Part shown: positions 1 through 7,247 of the stretch, in pieces
How positions within the stretch are numbered: the first letter of the stretch is position 1
Layout of the letters: each line of letters starts with the position of its first letter
Source: Moritella sp. JT01
Lineage (GTDB): Bacteria; Pseudomonadota; Gammaproteobacteria; Enterobacterales; Moritellaceae
Assembly: GCF_001574435.1 (NCBI RefSeq)
Contig: NZ_LOCN01000006.1
Location: 1 to 49,177, forward strand
Length of the DNA stretch: 49,177 nt
Direction of reading: 5' to 3'
Made by a program: the position numbers and the translations under genes
Notes under the pieces: generated by a model
The model's database searches: none
Seen by the model: only the letters and a program-made list of their open reading frames with translations
What the model was told of the DNA's origin: nothing

Positions 1-65
1 CGCAATAATGACTTACATCACCGCCCTAAAGGACAGTGTTTTTCGTCAAAGGTGATAAACCCTAA

Positions 66-296
66 ATATTGTCATTTGGATCTTTGTGGTCCAATCTACT
101 ACACCACGTTTGTTAGTCCACTTATACTCACCGTAGAACTGAACAGAATCGCCTTTTGAAATAGAATTAATTCTTGGGGGAAAGATCAACATTGTGAGCG
201 ACTAATCTAGTTTGACCTGAAGACAATTTAAGAATGAATGTTTGATGGCGAGTGCCTTGATGACCATGGAGGACAAGGCAGTTCATGATTAAATTT
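66..296 (-). pseudogene. DUF3465 (OB-fold-like) cassette remnant with frameshifts
   Basis: Reading the minus strand from about 296 gives a recognisable DUF3465 core split over frames: GTRHQTFILKLSSGQ, then LVAHNVDLSP, a shift to RINSISKGDSVQFYGEY, VVDWT, and another shift to HKDPNDNI followed by a stop. The order matches intact members of the family, which have an uninterrupted stretch of this type, so at least two indels have broken it. Its 5' end merges with the 3' end of the neighbouring small gene in another frame, so the two appear to have been joined by deletion. The function of DUF3465 is unknown. The assignment rests on remembered family patterns. Confidence 0.5.
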
Positions 297-434
297 TTCA
301 AATATTGCCACAACCAGCTCCTCCTCATATGGCGCGAGTAAACCCTCTTCTCTTAGATGCTCAACTTCAGTAAAAGGGCCATGCATTTCCCTTGGATCTT
401 CGCTTTCGGCTCCAACTGCAAAACGAATATACAT
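228..434 (-). CDS. Small cassette protein, chimeric C-terminus
   Basis: This is a 68-residue open frame starting with ATG 15 bp inside the cassette boundary at 449-455. The first ~55 residues (MYIRFAVGAESEDPRE, acidic middle, then LPCPPW) look like a small hypothetical protein often carried by Vibrio-type cassettes. The last ten residues come from DNA that, in another frame, encodes the DUF3465 remnant, so the natural C-terminus appears replaced. No catalytic motif, signal peptide or membrane segment is visible. It may still be expressed as the first gene of its cassette, but its integrity is doubtful. Confidence 0.55.
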   Translation of the reverse strand: MYIRFAVGAESEDPREMHGPFTEVEHLREEGLLAPYEEELVVAIFEKFNHELPCPPWSSRHSPSNIHS

Positions 435-448
435 AATATGTTTTCCTC

Positions 449-545
449 ACCTAACGCCCAAATAATGGGAAATATCAGTTGGTTAAAATAAGCGACGAAG
501 GAGCAAAACCAACTTTTTTAGTCCTGATTAATTTGCTTGTTATAG
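449..545 (-). other. attC site A
   Basis: This 97 bp attC lies downstream of the VOC cassette. The outer 7-mers are ACCTAAC (449-455) and GTTATAG (539-545), both on the plus strand. Inside are the complementary blocks ACCAAC and GTTGGT around a central AGCGACGAAGGAGC, which is shared with the attC at 1727-1825. The stop codon of the upstream gene lies inside the site, as is usual for cassettes. Confidence 0.82.
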
Positions 546-962
546 CGCTCTTGATGCTATCGGATGATTTGGGTTTAATTGAAGTAAATCCCATAAATTA
601 CCGTAAAGATCTTCAAATACTGCTACAGTGCCGTAATCCTGCTCTTTAGGCTCTCTAATAAACTTTATACCTTCAGATAACATACGATTATAATCACGCC
701 AAAAGTCATCTGTATTTAAGAATAGGAATACTCGACCACCAGCTTGATTTCCCACAAAGTCATTTTGCTCAGGCTTAGATGCACGAGCTAATAATAGTGT
801 GACACCATTGGAACCTGGTGGCGAAACCACAACCCAACGTTTATCTTGTTCTGGTTGGTAAGTATCTTCAACAAGCTCAAACCTGAGTTTATTTACATAA
901 AAATCAATTGCCTCATCATAGTCTTTAACTACTATCGCAATATGTACTATTGATTGTTTCAA
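540..962 (-). CDS. VOC superfamily (glyoxalase/bleomycin-resistance fold) protein
   Basis: This is a single vicinal-oxygen-chelate domain of about 140 residues. The first βαβββ unit starts with IVHIAIVVKDYDEAIDFY and the second includes the stretch ending DLYGNLWDLLQL. The metal-ligand positions of VOC enzymes are suggested by the His in VHIAI and an acidic residue near the C-terminus. The substrate cannot be deduced; the family includes isomerases, dioxygenases and drug-binding proteins. I place the start at TTG 962 because AAGGA lies 8 nt upstream; an in-frame TTG at 983 has no ribosome site. The gene fills its cassette and its TAA stop is inside attC A. Confidence 0.85.
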   Translation of the reverse strand: MKQSIVHIAIVVKDYDEAIDFYVNKLRFELVEDTYQPEQDKRWVVVSPPGSNGVTLLLARASKPEQNDFVGNQAGGRVFLFLNTDDFWRDYNRMLSEGIKFIREPKEQDYGTVAVFEDLYGNLWDLLQLNPNHPIASRAL

Positions 963-1001
963 TTCATCTATCCTTGAATTCAATGCTGATGTAACTCAGC
1001 G

Positions 1002-1079
1002 CTATAACGTTTTGCTAATGGGTGTGCGGTGTTCGCACATCCCAGTGAGTTTACGAACGAATTCAGCAACTTGTTATAT
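1002..1079 (-). other. attC site B
   Basis: This 78 bp attC follows the DUF3885 cassette. The outer 7-mers are CTATAAC (1002-1008) and GTTATAT (1073-1079). The inner arms include TGTGCGGTGTTCGCACA, a strong hairpin tip at about 1023-1039. On the minus strand it opens AACAAGTTGCTGAATTCG, typical of Vibrio/Shewanella-type attC sites. Confidence 0.8.
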
Positions 1080-1703
1080 TCATGAAAACAGGCTATCCAT
1101 GTGCTTCTTGTCGTAGCCTAAAAGTAACTTGTTTTGTTCATGATAAATAGGCTCTAGCGAATCTTTACTTTTAGAAGCAATGTCCATTCCACGATCATCA
1201 TAAATATGGAATACCAACCCTTTAGTGCAGTTCACTATGTACAATTCTCCACGTAGATTGGGACCTCTAATACCAAAATCAGAATTAATCAACGTTTCGA
1301 TCATTTTTTTTACATCTAATTCACTTGTAAATAAACCTGAAATAGTCACTCTTTTCAAGCAATATGCTTTACGTTCAAGAGCTTCACTATAAATATCTCT
1401 ATGTTCGGTAAACTCAATTTGCTTCCCCATCAAATCATTAAATATCTTAAAGAAATAGTCACCCTTCTTTATTTTCTTACGCCCATCAGAAAAAATCTGA
1501 TAGCATATTTTTATTTCATCCGACGATATAAAAGCTGAATTAAATATACTTATAGCTCTTTCGGAGGCAATGTTAAAATATTTTTCATTTATAACTTCTT
1601 GCTCTCTATCAATCCAAAGGTCTACATCAGGAGGCCCTAACTCAAACCTTAAAGCAAACTCATTATTGTAATACACCGGCTTTTCAAGTTTTATTGACTC
1701 CAT
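1080..1703 (-). CDS. DUF3885 domain protein
   Basis: This cassette gene of 207 residues resembles the DUF3885 family. The N-terminal half has the ELGPPDVDLW and RAISIFNSAF region, and the C-terminus has the family hallmark HIYDDRGMDI, then LEPIYHEQN and a LLGYD.K.MDSLF tail. The family has no established function, and members are often carried in cassettes or near immunity-type genes. There is no signal peptide or membrane segment, so it is likely cytoplasmic. I choose ATG 1703; a TTG at 1712 lies three codons upstream. The TGA stop directly follows attC B. Confidence 0.7.
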   Translation of the reverse strand: MESIKLEKPVYYNNEFALRFELGPPDVDLWIDREQEVINEKYFNIASERAISIFNSAFISSDEIKICYQIFSDGRKKIKKGDYFFKIFNDLMGKQIEFTEHRDIYSEALERKAYCLKRVTISGLFTSELDVKKMIETLINSDFGIRGPNLRGELYIVNCTKGLVFHIYDDRGMDIASKSKDSLEPIYHEQNKLLLGYDKKHMDSLFS

Positions 1704-1726
1704 GCGTCTCAATTACTCCAGTATGA

Positions 1727-1825
1727 ATATAACGCCTTACTAATGGGCGCAAAAATGCTTGGCTAAAAATAGCGACGAAGGAGCGCAAGTCAAGCGTTTT
1801 GCGTCCTTTTGATAACTTGTTATAT
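1727..1825 (-). other. attC site C
   Basis: This 99 bp attC follows the zinc-ribbon cassette. The outer 7-mers are ATATAAC (1727-1733) and GTTATAT (1819-1825). The inner arms contain GCTTGGCT and AGTCAAGC, and the central AGCGACGAAGGAGC is shared with attC A. Confidence 0.85.
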
Positions 1826-2281
1826 GCCCACTTCAAAAGCTTGATCTTTGTACTTAACAACGAATTCTTTTGCTTGTTCCAAAGTACTCGGATACTTTTC
1901 TCGATACCAAACAGGACCTTCTTTACAATAAACTTTTTGAAAAAGGAAGCCATGTGAAACAAGAAACTCTACCTTTTTCCATTGTTTGTCATCTCGCTTC
2001 TTCGGTGGCCTGAATCTAATATCCATCATCAAAGCGTCACCTTCGCATGTTGGACACTTTCTGAGAAATACTTCCTTCTCAAATTCTCGTTTAAATGTGC
2101 ACCTACATTCAAAGCAGGTAAACGGTACTAAATTAGGCTCGAATCTACTCTTAGCATATAACGCCCCGCTAATAAGTGACCAAATGCTGGCGGGCGATTT
2201 GCGCAGAAAATGGCATGACAGACTTGGTGAGTCTGAATTCAGCAGCTTGTTAGCTAATAATATTTTCGACAAGGCTAACAT
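1820..2281 (-). CDS. Zinc-ribbon cassette protein, start codon apparently lost
   Basis: The real protein is probably the ~110 residues beginning around SRFEPNLVPFTC. It has two CxxC pairs (FTCFEC and KCPTC) forming a treble-clef or zinc-ribbon knuckle, followed by a basic stretch (RPPKKRDDKQWKKVEF) and a FVVKYKDQA tail. Function is unknown. No ATG, GTG or TTG lies between the attC and this domain: the codon before SRFEP is AAG (2150-2152), as if an ATG had mutated. The open frame continues upstream through attC D to an ATG at 2281 inside the preceding gene. Translation may therefore start there, giving a 153-residue product with an attC-encoded leader, or may be lost. Confidence 0.5.
   Translation of the reverse strand: MLALSKILLANKLLNSDSPSLSCHFLRKSPASIWSLISGALYAKSRFEPNLVPFTCFECRCTFKREFEKEVFLRKCPTCEGDALMMDIRFRPPKKRDDKQWKKVEFLVSHGFLFQKVYCKEGPVWYREKYPSTLEQAKEFVVKYKDQAFEVGI
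2156..2255 (-). other. attC site D
   Basis: This 100 bp attC follows the cassette gene at 2250-2597. The outer 7-mers are ATATAAC (2156-2162) and GTTAGCT (2249-2255). Unusually, one frame on the minus strand reads through it without a stop. Confidence 0.8.
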
Positions 2282-2597
2282 CTGCGTCGTAAAACCTTAA
2301 CTCGATATAGCGATCATCAACAGTATTGATGGTTAGAGAGCAGAAGCGATCTTGAACCTCCAAAGCCAATAATAAGCTCGGAACCCCTAAATGAGCATCT
2401 AACTCACTAGAATTTGAGTCTTTATAAAGGCAACTTTCAGCTTTAGACCAACAGTCAATATTTAGATCATGAGGAGTATAAATAATCTCTCCCAAAACAC
2501 AAACGGACTGAAACGTTACTGATAAATGCTTATTGATAGAGTCATAGCTAAAGCCTGTCACTATTTCATCAGAAAAATCCACGTCCTCGATTTTCAT
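2250..2597 (-). CDS. Unrecognised cassette protein
   Basis: This 115-residue acidic protein starts MKIEDVDFSD and contains a central W (DCWSKAESCLY), HLGVPSLLLALEVQ, and a C-terminal TVDDRYIELRFYDADVSL. I do not recognise a family. Size, acidity and lack of signal or membrane segments resemble small immunity or antitoxin-like cassette proteins, but that is only an analogy. ATG 2597 lies 17 bp inside the cassette boundary (AGCTAAC, 2614-2620). It is the first cassette of the array on the 5' side. Confidence 0.6.
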   Translation of the reverse strand: MKIEDVDFSDEIVTGFSYDSINKHLSVTFQSVCVLGEIIYTPHDLNIDCWSKAESCLYKDSNSSELDAHLGVPSLLLALEVQDRFCSLTINTVDDRYIELRFYDADVSLVENIIS

Positions 2598-2618
2598 GCA
2601 AAACCCTTACGTCAGCTA

Positions 2619-2907
2619 ACATTTGTATAACAGGACTCTCGATTCCCCCAAATTCATTCACCTCAATAAAAGTAGATCAATCAATTGAAAAATAAGATTA
2701 TACTTCAAATTTATTAATTACATGTTTATGGGAAAACGAGCCGTCCTGTAAATTATTTCTTTAGTCTTGTAAGTTATATACAAGACTAGCTATGCTGTTG
2801 ATTATATTACATTACTTTCAGAGTACAAGATAAACCTGACTGCCTTTTGGCAAATCGAGACTGGGTTCACCAGAATACCTATAACACTGTATAAAATCAG
2901 CCTATCT
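2619..2907. repeat. ~290 bp dispersed non-coding repeat, copy 1
   Basis: This block matches 44350-44640 in the same orientation. Shared landmarks in order are AACATTTGTATAA(C/T)AGGAC, TCTCGATT(C/A)CCC, TTCACC, GAAAAATAAGAT, GTCCTGT and CTGTATAAAATCA. On the minus strand it ends ACAAATG^TTA exactly where the first cassette begins. It contains a perfect 9 bp hairpin (AGTCTTGTA / TACAAGACT) and an imperfect ACAGGAC...GTCCTGT inverted pair. No gene is seen. The following stretch 2908-3152 is AT-rich and I see nothing in it. Confidence 0.65.
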
Positions 2908-3152
2908 AGTCATTTCATTACACATAAGTAGGATTAACCTAGTTAGTAAATTTTGCATGATAAAAGTCTGACCGAATTGAGGTTAACGCCCATATTTAAG
3001 GGGCTGATAATTGTTTTCTAAAATATGTAGTTTAGGTAAAAGATGTTATTAGTGTGATTGAGTTAGGTGCCCTATTGATAAGTTTATAAGGGGACCTATC
3101 AATAGAATTTTAAATGGTGTATTAATCAATTTAACCTCTATAAATAGCTGTG

Positions 3153-4199
3153 TTATAGGAGATCATTAGAAATAATAACTTTTAAAGATTTGTAGTCGGA
3201 GGCATGCGTAAAGGTTGTGTATGCTTTTTCTGATTCTGATAGTTTAAATTGATGGCTAATTAATTTTTTAGGTTCCAGATGACCAGCCCTAATTTGTTTG
3301 ATTAACATTGGGATCGTATTAGTATGAACCATTCCAGCAGTCATTGTAAAATTTCGCTTCCACATATCTTCAAGATTTATCGTCGCAGATTTACCGTGCA
3401 CACCAAGTACCGCGATGTTACCGCCAGGGCAAACAAGTTTCTGGGACATCTCCCAACCTGCTGGAATGCCTATAGCTTCAATCACGACATCAACACCAAC
3501 ACCATCAGTAATGTCTAGAATCTGTTGAACTGCAGTGCCATCCGAATTATTAATTACATGTGTAGCACCGAGTTCAGTGGCGACTTGAAGTCTATGATCG
3601 TTTGTATCAATTGCATAAATGTCGCTTGGCGAGAAGAACTTTGATGTCATTAATGAAGAAAGGCCTACTGGACCACACCCAATAACCGCGACTGAACATC
3701 CAGGTTTCACTTGTCCATCAAGAACACCTACTTCATATCCTGTTGGGAATATATCACTTAATAGTACAAGAGAATCTGTATCTATATCTTTAGGAACTAG
3801 GTGTAGACTCGTGTCGCCAAAAGGAATTCTGACATACTCCGCCTGACACCCATCAATCTCATTCCCTAATAGCCAGCCACCATCTAAGCATTGCCCAAAC
3901 TTTGAAACTTGACACATTTTGCAGCTACCGCAAGATGTAATGCATGAAATTATAACTCTATCACCCGTCTTGAATTTACTTACGAGATCCCCACATGATT
4001 CAACTATTCCAACCCCTTCGTGACCCATAATGGTACCAGGATTAAATGTAGCAACATTATTTCTCAAAATATGTAAGTCAGTGCCACAAATAGTAGTTTT
4101 TTCAACTTTAACGATCACATCACTTTGCTTTATGATTGTTGGTATTGGCCTATCTTCTAATTTAGCGCTTTCTTTTCCGTCGAATACATATGCTTTCAT
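3153..4199 (-). CDS. Zinc-dependent medium-chain alcohol dehydrogenase
   Basis: This 348-residue MDR-family oxidoreductase should oxidise an alcohol or polyol with NAD(P). The catalytic zinc site is visible as C38, H60-E61 (in GHEGVG) and D149. The structural zinc lobe is C90, C93, C96 and C104. The Rossmann motif GCGPVG is at about 174-179, with an acidic residue (D198 region) suggesting NAD preference. The substrate is not deducible; isopropanol, sorbitol and formaldehyde-type enzymes share this layout. It is monocistronic, with long AT-rich spacers on both sides. ATG 4199 gives the normal family length. Confidence 0.9.
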   Translation of the reverse strand: MKAYVFDGKESAKLEDRPIPTIIKQSDVIVKVEKTTICGTDLHILRNNVATFNPGTIMGHEGVGIVESCGDLVSKFKTGDRVIISCITSCGSCKMCQVSKFGQCLDGGWLLGNEIDGCQAEYVRIPFGDTSLHLVPKDIDTDSLVLLSDIFPTGYEVGVLDGQVKPGCSVAVIGCGPVGLSSLMTSKFFSPSDIYAIDTNDHRLQVATELGATHVINNSDGTAVQQILDITDGVGVDVVIEAIGIPAGWEMSQKLVCPGGNIAVLGVHGKSATINLEDMWKRNFTMTAGMVHTNTIPMLIKQIRAGHLEPKKLISHQFKLSESEKAYTTFTHASDYKSLKVIISNDLL

Positions 4200-4901
4200 A
4201 ATTTACCTTCGCTAGATTCGTTGTTGTATACCTTTATAATATAATAACTATTTAGGCATCAATACGACGCAAATGTCAAACCATAAATAGTAAACACCCA
4301 AATAGTCAATACCCATTTATGAATAACCCGGTAGTTATGGCTGTCACAGTTGTAATTTGTAGTGCTTCATTGAAATGTACGGCCGCACATTACTTTTGGT
4401 AATTGTCGGTGGACTAGTAATATCATTAATAAATACATTGTGATGAGTAACTGCTCTAACACGAAATGGGGTCGGACCTTGATAGAACCTAATGTAAAAC
4501 CTGTCAGCTTAAAGTAGATTAATTCGCTGTTCTGCTTCTAATCTTTTAATAGAAACTTCATGAAATTAACATCACTTAACTGATTTGGGTGAATTGCAAT
4601 TTATCGCCTCATTAAATCAGAAGGGTTTGTCACTTTGTGTCAAAAGGTGTCACAATTTTGACATTAGCGATCTTTAAATGATCGTCTAGATCCTTTACTG
4701 GCAAGGCTTGAGCTATAGTAGCGTGTCCATCGCCATGTCCAAAACGTGAAAAAATTGCGAAAACGCGGTAGGCGAAGAGGAGTGAATTTACCGGTAGTTT
4801 AGCCATAAGATTTAATCTCACTCTTCCCCTGGAGGAGTTCAAATTAAATGGTGGAATAAACCTCACTTCTTGAGTTTTCCTTATAACTGGCCTAAAATGA
4901 A
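4200..4901. other. Intergenic, 700 bp, no convincing gene
   Basis: The stretch lies between the divergent alcohol dehydrogenase and umuD and should hold both promoters. A 78-codon minus-strand frame with a GTG start (4630-4866) has no recognisable motif and runs towards the alcohol dehydrogenase promoter. I see no repeats or RNA. Confidence 0.5.
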
Positions 4902-4921
4902 TACTGTATATAACAACAGTG
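4902..4921 (+). promoter_or_regulatory. LexA (SOS) box of umuDC
   Basis: TACTGTATATAACAACAGTG is a perfect CTGT-N8-ACAG LexA operator. It ends 7 bp before the umuD ATG, so LexA would block transcription of umuDC until DNA damage. Confidence 0.92.
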
Positions 4922-4928
4922 TTTATTT

Positions 4929-5336
4929 ATGAATATAATTCCAATCTCTGCAAGTGCCGGTATCACTGGTTTTGAAAGTCCTGCAGCTGAATATAGTCAG
5001 CTTAGATGTACCTTGGACGAAATTCTTATCGAGCACCCGAGCTCCACTTTCATTGGTAAAGCCAGTGGTGATTCAATGGAAGGTGTTGGTATTTTTGATG
5101 GTGACTTATTGATTGTTGATAGGCATGTTACGCCCAGGCAGCACGATATTATTGTTGCTAATTTAAATGGAGAGTTCGTTTGTAAGTTACTTGATGTTCG
5201 CCAACGTATGCTAGTGTCTGCAAATGATAAAGTTAAGCCTGTCTTCATTAATGATTTAGATTCATTTAGCATTGAAGGGGTTGTTATACGCTCTATTCGT
5301 TGCCATCGCCCTAGCTATCTATTGGATGATAATTAG
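4929..5336 (+). CDS. umuD: UmuD, pol V accessory protein
   Basis: This 135-residue S24-family protein is self-cleaved with RecA* help to UmuD', the partner of UmuC in translesion polymerase V. The cleavage site is the Ala10-Gly11 bond upstream of FESPAAEY. The catalytic dyad is S48 in GDSMEG and K86 in FVCKLL. Length and architecture match E. coli UmuD. It is directly under the LexA box at 4902-4921, and its TAG stop shares its last base with the GTG start of umuC, so the two are translationally coupled. Confidence 0.96.
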   Translation: MNIIPISASAGITGFESPAAEYSQLRCTLDEILIEHPSSTFIGKASGDSMEGVGIFDGDLLIVDRHVTPRQHDIIVANLNGEFVCKLLDVRQRMLVSANDKVKPVFINDLDSFSIEGVVIRSIRCHRPSYLLDDN

Positions 5337-6592
5337 TGTTTGCCCTCGTTGATGCTAATTCATTCTATTGCAGTGCAGAGCAAGTGTTTCGCCCAGATTG
5401 GCGTAATAAACCCATTGTGGTTTTGTCTAATAATGACGGATGTATCGTTGCCGCAAACAGGCAAGCAAAAGAAGCCGGTGTTCCAAAGTTTAAGCCTTAT
5501 TTCCAGATCAAAAACTTATGTGAAAAAAAAGGCGTTATTGCGCTCTCTTCTAACTACGAGCTTTATTCAGACCTCTCGGCAAAGATGATGCAAGTCATTG
5601 GTCGTTTTGCGCCTGAACAGCATATCTACAGTATCGATGAGTCTTTCTTGTCATTTAAACAAACTTATCCCGCAATACCTTGCCTTCGAACCCATGGTGC
5701 TAAGATTCGGCGTGCTGTATGGAAAGAGTGCCGGTTACCTGTATGTGTCGGAATTGGCCCTACCCTGACTCTTGCTAAGATAGCCAACCAGGCTGCAAAG
5801 AAATTACATCACTATAATGGCGTTTGCGTACTCGACAATGACGCAGAACGATTAAAGGTACTTGCAGCGATGAGTATCAGTGATGTTTGGGGGATTGGTC
5901 GCAAGCTATCAAAGATCATGACAGTGATGGGATTGAATAACGCATTAGACCTTGCTGAATACCCTGCGGGTTTAGCGCGCAAAGAGTTCAATATTGAAGT
6001 TGAACGCACAATACGAGAACTCAATGGGCTACCTTGTAAAAATTGGGATACAGCTAGGGCTGATAAAAAACAAATTTACTCTACACGCAGTGTCGGCGAA
6101 CGAATTACAGAACTCAGTACACTACAACAAGCGCTAAGCCAGCATGCTGGCATTGCATCGCTAAAAGCACGTAAGCAACATTCATTGTGTAAAGTAATGC
6201 TGTGCTTTGCGGCAAGCTCACCGTTTGATGACAAACCCGCGAGTTACCGCGCTATTCATCATTTCCCATACCCGACTGCAGATGTGGATCAAATAACGAA
6301 AGCTGCAACCCGATTAGCAAAAGATCTGTTCCATAAAGATGTAAGATATTACAAGATAGGTATCGGCCTGATCGATTTAGTTGATGGTACCCATGAACAA
6401 AAAAATTTATTCAACTCTGAGCAAAATAACGAAAATCTGATGCAAGTGTTCGATAAGCTCAATCAGAGATATGGCAATAATACCGTATTTTTAGGCGCCC
6501 AAGGCACAGAACAAAAATGGGCCATGCGACGTAAAATGCTTACACCACAATATACAACCAACTGGCAGGATATACCGAGAGTAAAGTGCTGA
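5336..6592 (+). CDS. umuC: UmuC, DNA polymerase V catalytic subunit
   Basis: This 418-residue Y-family translesion polymerase has catalytic acidic residues D6 (FALVDANSFY) and D101-E102 (YSIDESF), the NNDGCIVA finger segment, helix-hairpin-helix thumb motifs (VWGIGRKLS), a little-finger domain, and the DUF4113 tail ending in the KMLTPQYTTNW type sequence typical of full-length UmuC. It starts at GTG, overlapping the umuD stop by one base. It would be induced with umuD by SOS and cause error-prone bypass. It appears intact. Confidence 0.96.
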   Translation: MFALVDANSFYCSAEQVFRPDWRNKPIVVLSNNDGCIVAANRQAKEAGVPKFKPYFQIKNLCEKKGVIALSSNYELYSDLSAKMMQVIGRFAPEQHIYSIDESFLSFKQTYPAIPCLRTHGAKIRRAVWKECRLPVCVGIGPTLTLAKIANQAAKKLHHYNGVCVLDNDAERLKVLAAMSISDVWGIGRKLSKIMTVMGLNNALDLAEYPAGLARKEFNIEVERTIRELNGLPCKNWDTARADKKQIYSTRSVGERITELSTLQQALSQHAGIASLKARKQHSLCKVMLCFAASSPFDDKPASYRAIHHFPYPTADVDQITKAATRLAKDLFHKDVRYYKIGIGLIDLVDGTHEQKNLFNSEQNNENLMQVFDKLNQRYGNNTVFLGAQGTEQKWAMRRKMLTPQYTTNWQDIPRVKC

Positions 6593-6632
6593 ACGCTCTT
6601 CGTCATCTTTACAAGAAAATAATGATTAGATC

Positions 6633-6714
6633 CGTCAATTTCCCTTGGTAATTATAAAAACGACAGAGTCGCTTGGTAGTTATGGTACGACAGAGTCCCT
6701 TGGTGTTCACAATG
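6633..6714. repeat. Three diverged ~27 bp tandem repeats
   Basis: Units begin at 6633, 6661 and 6688. The last two share CGACAGAGTC(G/C)CTTGGT, and the first shares TCCCTTGGTAATTAT with a degenerate start. No coding role is seen. The unit is repeated in direct orientation just after umuC. Confidence 0.6.
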
Positions 6715-6736
6715 AGTTAGCTGAGCTAGCTAACTC
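6714..6736. terminator. Hairpin after umuC
   Basis: GAGTTAGCT, a 5 nt loop (GAGCT) and AGCTAACTC form a perfect 9 bp stem. There is no long T-run after it, so termination is possible but not proven. The rest of 6737-6925 shows no gene. Confidence 0.4.
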
Positions 6737-6925
6737 AATTCTGGACATAAACGGCTTAGAGTGCTGGCTCCAACCAGGTTTATATGTATTAAGAAAAGTA
6801 TGGGTAAATTGAGATTAACGTCTCGCTATAAGACACTCGCACTGTACCTTGCCTGCCATGTAATAAAACCTAAGTTTGTTATTAATTAGAGGTTAATATT
6901 AAACACATTAGTTGCACTTCCATAT

Positions 6926-7229
6926 TTACACTTTTATATTAAACTTACTTAATCTGTGTTTATTCAACGGACTTTCATTCCCTATTTCTTCTAGGGCTTT
7001 TTGAGTATTTCGCATCAATCCCTCACTGTTTCCAGCAAGCATTAAGCATGCTCTAATCCTTCGAGTAAGATCTTCACCTTTAAAGCTCTTAAACAGTTCT
7101 TTTAGCTCATCTGAGTTCAACCGTTCTAACACTGCCACTTCAGATGAATTGTAAGAGTCCTGACCACTTCGGCGTTCTAATATCTCAACTGGATCATCAT
7201 CTTTTAGTTGTCCATCGTAATGTGCTTGG
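6926..7229 (-). pseudogene. 3' fragment of unknown gene at the IS edge
   Basis: About 100 residues of a C-terminus remain. It is hydrophilic and charged, with DDDPVEILERRSG and a tail ALEEIGNES..NKHRLSKFNI. The open frame extends into the IS end (to a TTG at 7285), but those 18 codons are IS sequence. I do not recognise the family. The missing 5' part is not found on the other side of the IS. Confidence 0.55.
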
Positions 7230-7247
7230 TGAATCGCCCCCAGTTTT

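Larger units (their letters stand above)
1..2620 (-). mobile_element. Integron cassette array without integrase (CALIN-like)
   Basis: Four consecutive minus-strand genes are each followed by an attC-type site whose outer 7-mers fit or approach RYYYAAC...GTTRRRY. The decisive sign is that the 7-mer opening each cassette is the exact complement of the inner 7-mer of that cassette's own attC: GTTAGCT at 2620 with AGCTAAC at 2255, GTTATAT at 2162 with ATATAAC at 1825, GTTATAT at 1733 with ATATAAC at 1079, and GTTATAG at 1008 with CTATAAC at 545. A fifth cassette starts at 455 and runs off the window start. No intI lies on the 5' side (above 2620), where it would be expected, so this is an orphan cluster or the edge of a displaced array. 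Confidence 0.82.

Noticed and set aside
1986-2300. Plus-strand frame of 104 codons
   Set aside because: It runs antisense through the zinc-ribbon cassette and its attC; no motif and no ribosome site.
2884-2900. LexA box in the ~290 bp repeat (CTGTATAAAATCAG)
   Set aside because: Spacing is one base short of CTGT-N8-ACAG, and the other copy has lost the CAG.
4630-4866. Minus-strand frame of 78 codons with GTG start
   Set aside because: No recognisable domain or ribosome site; could be chance in a 700 bp spacer.
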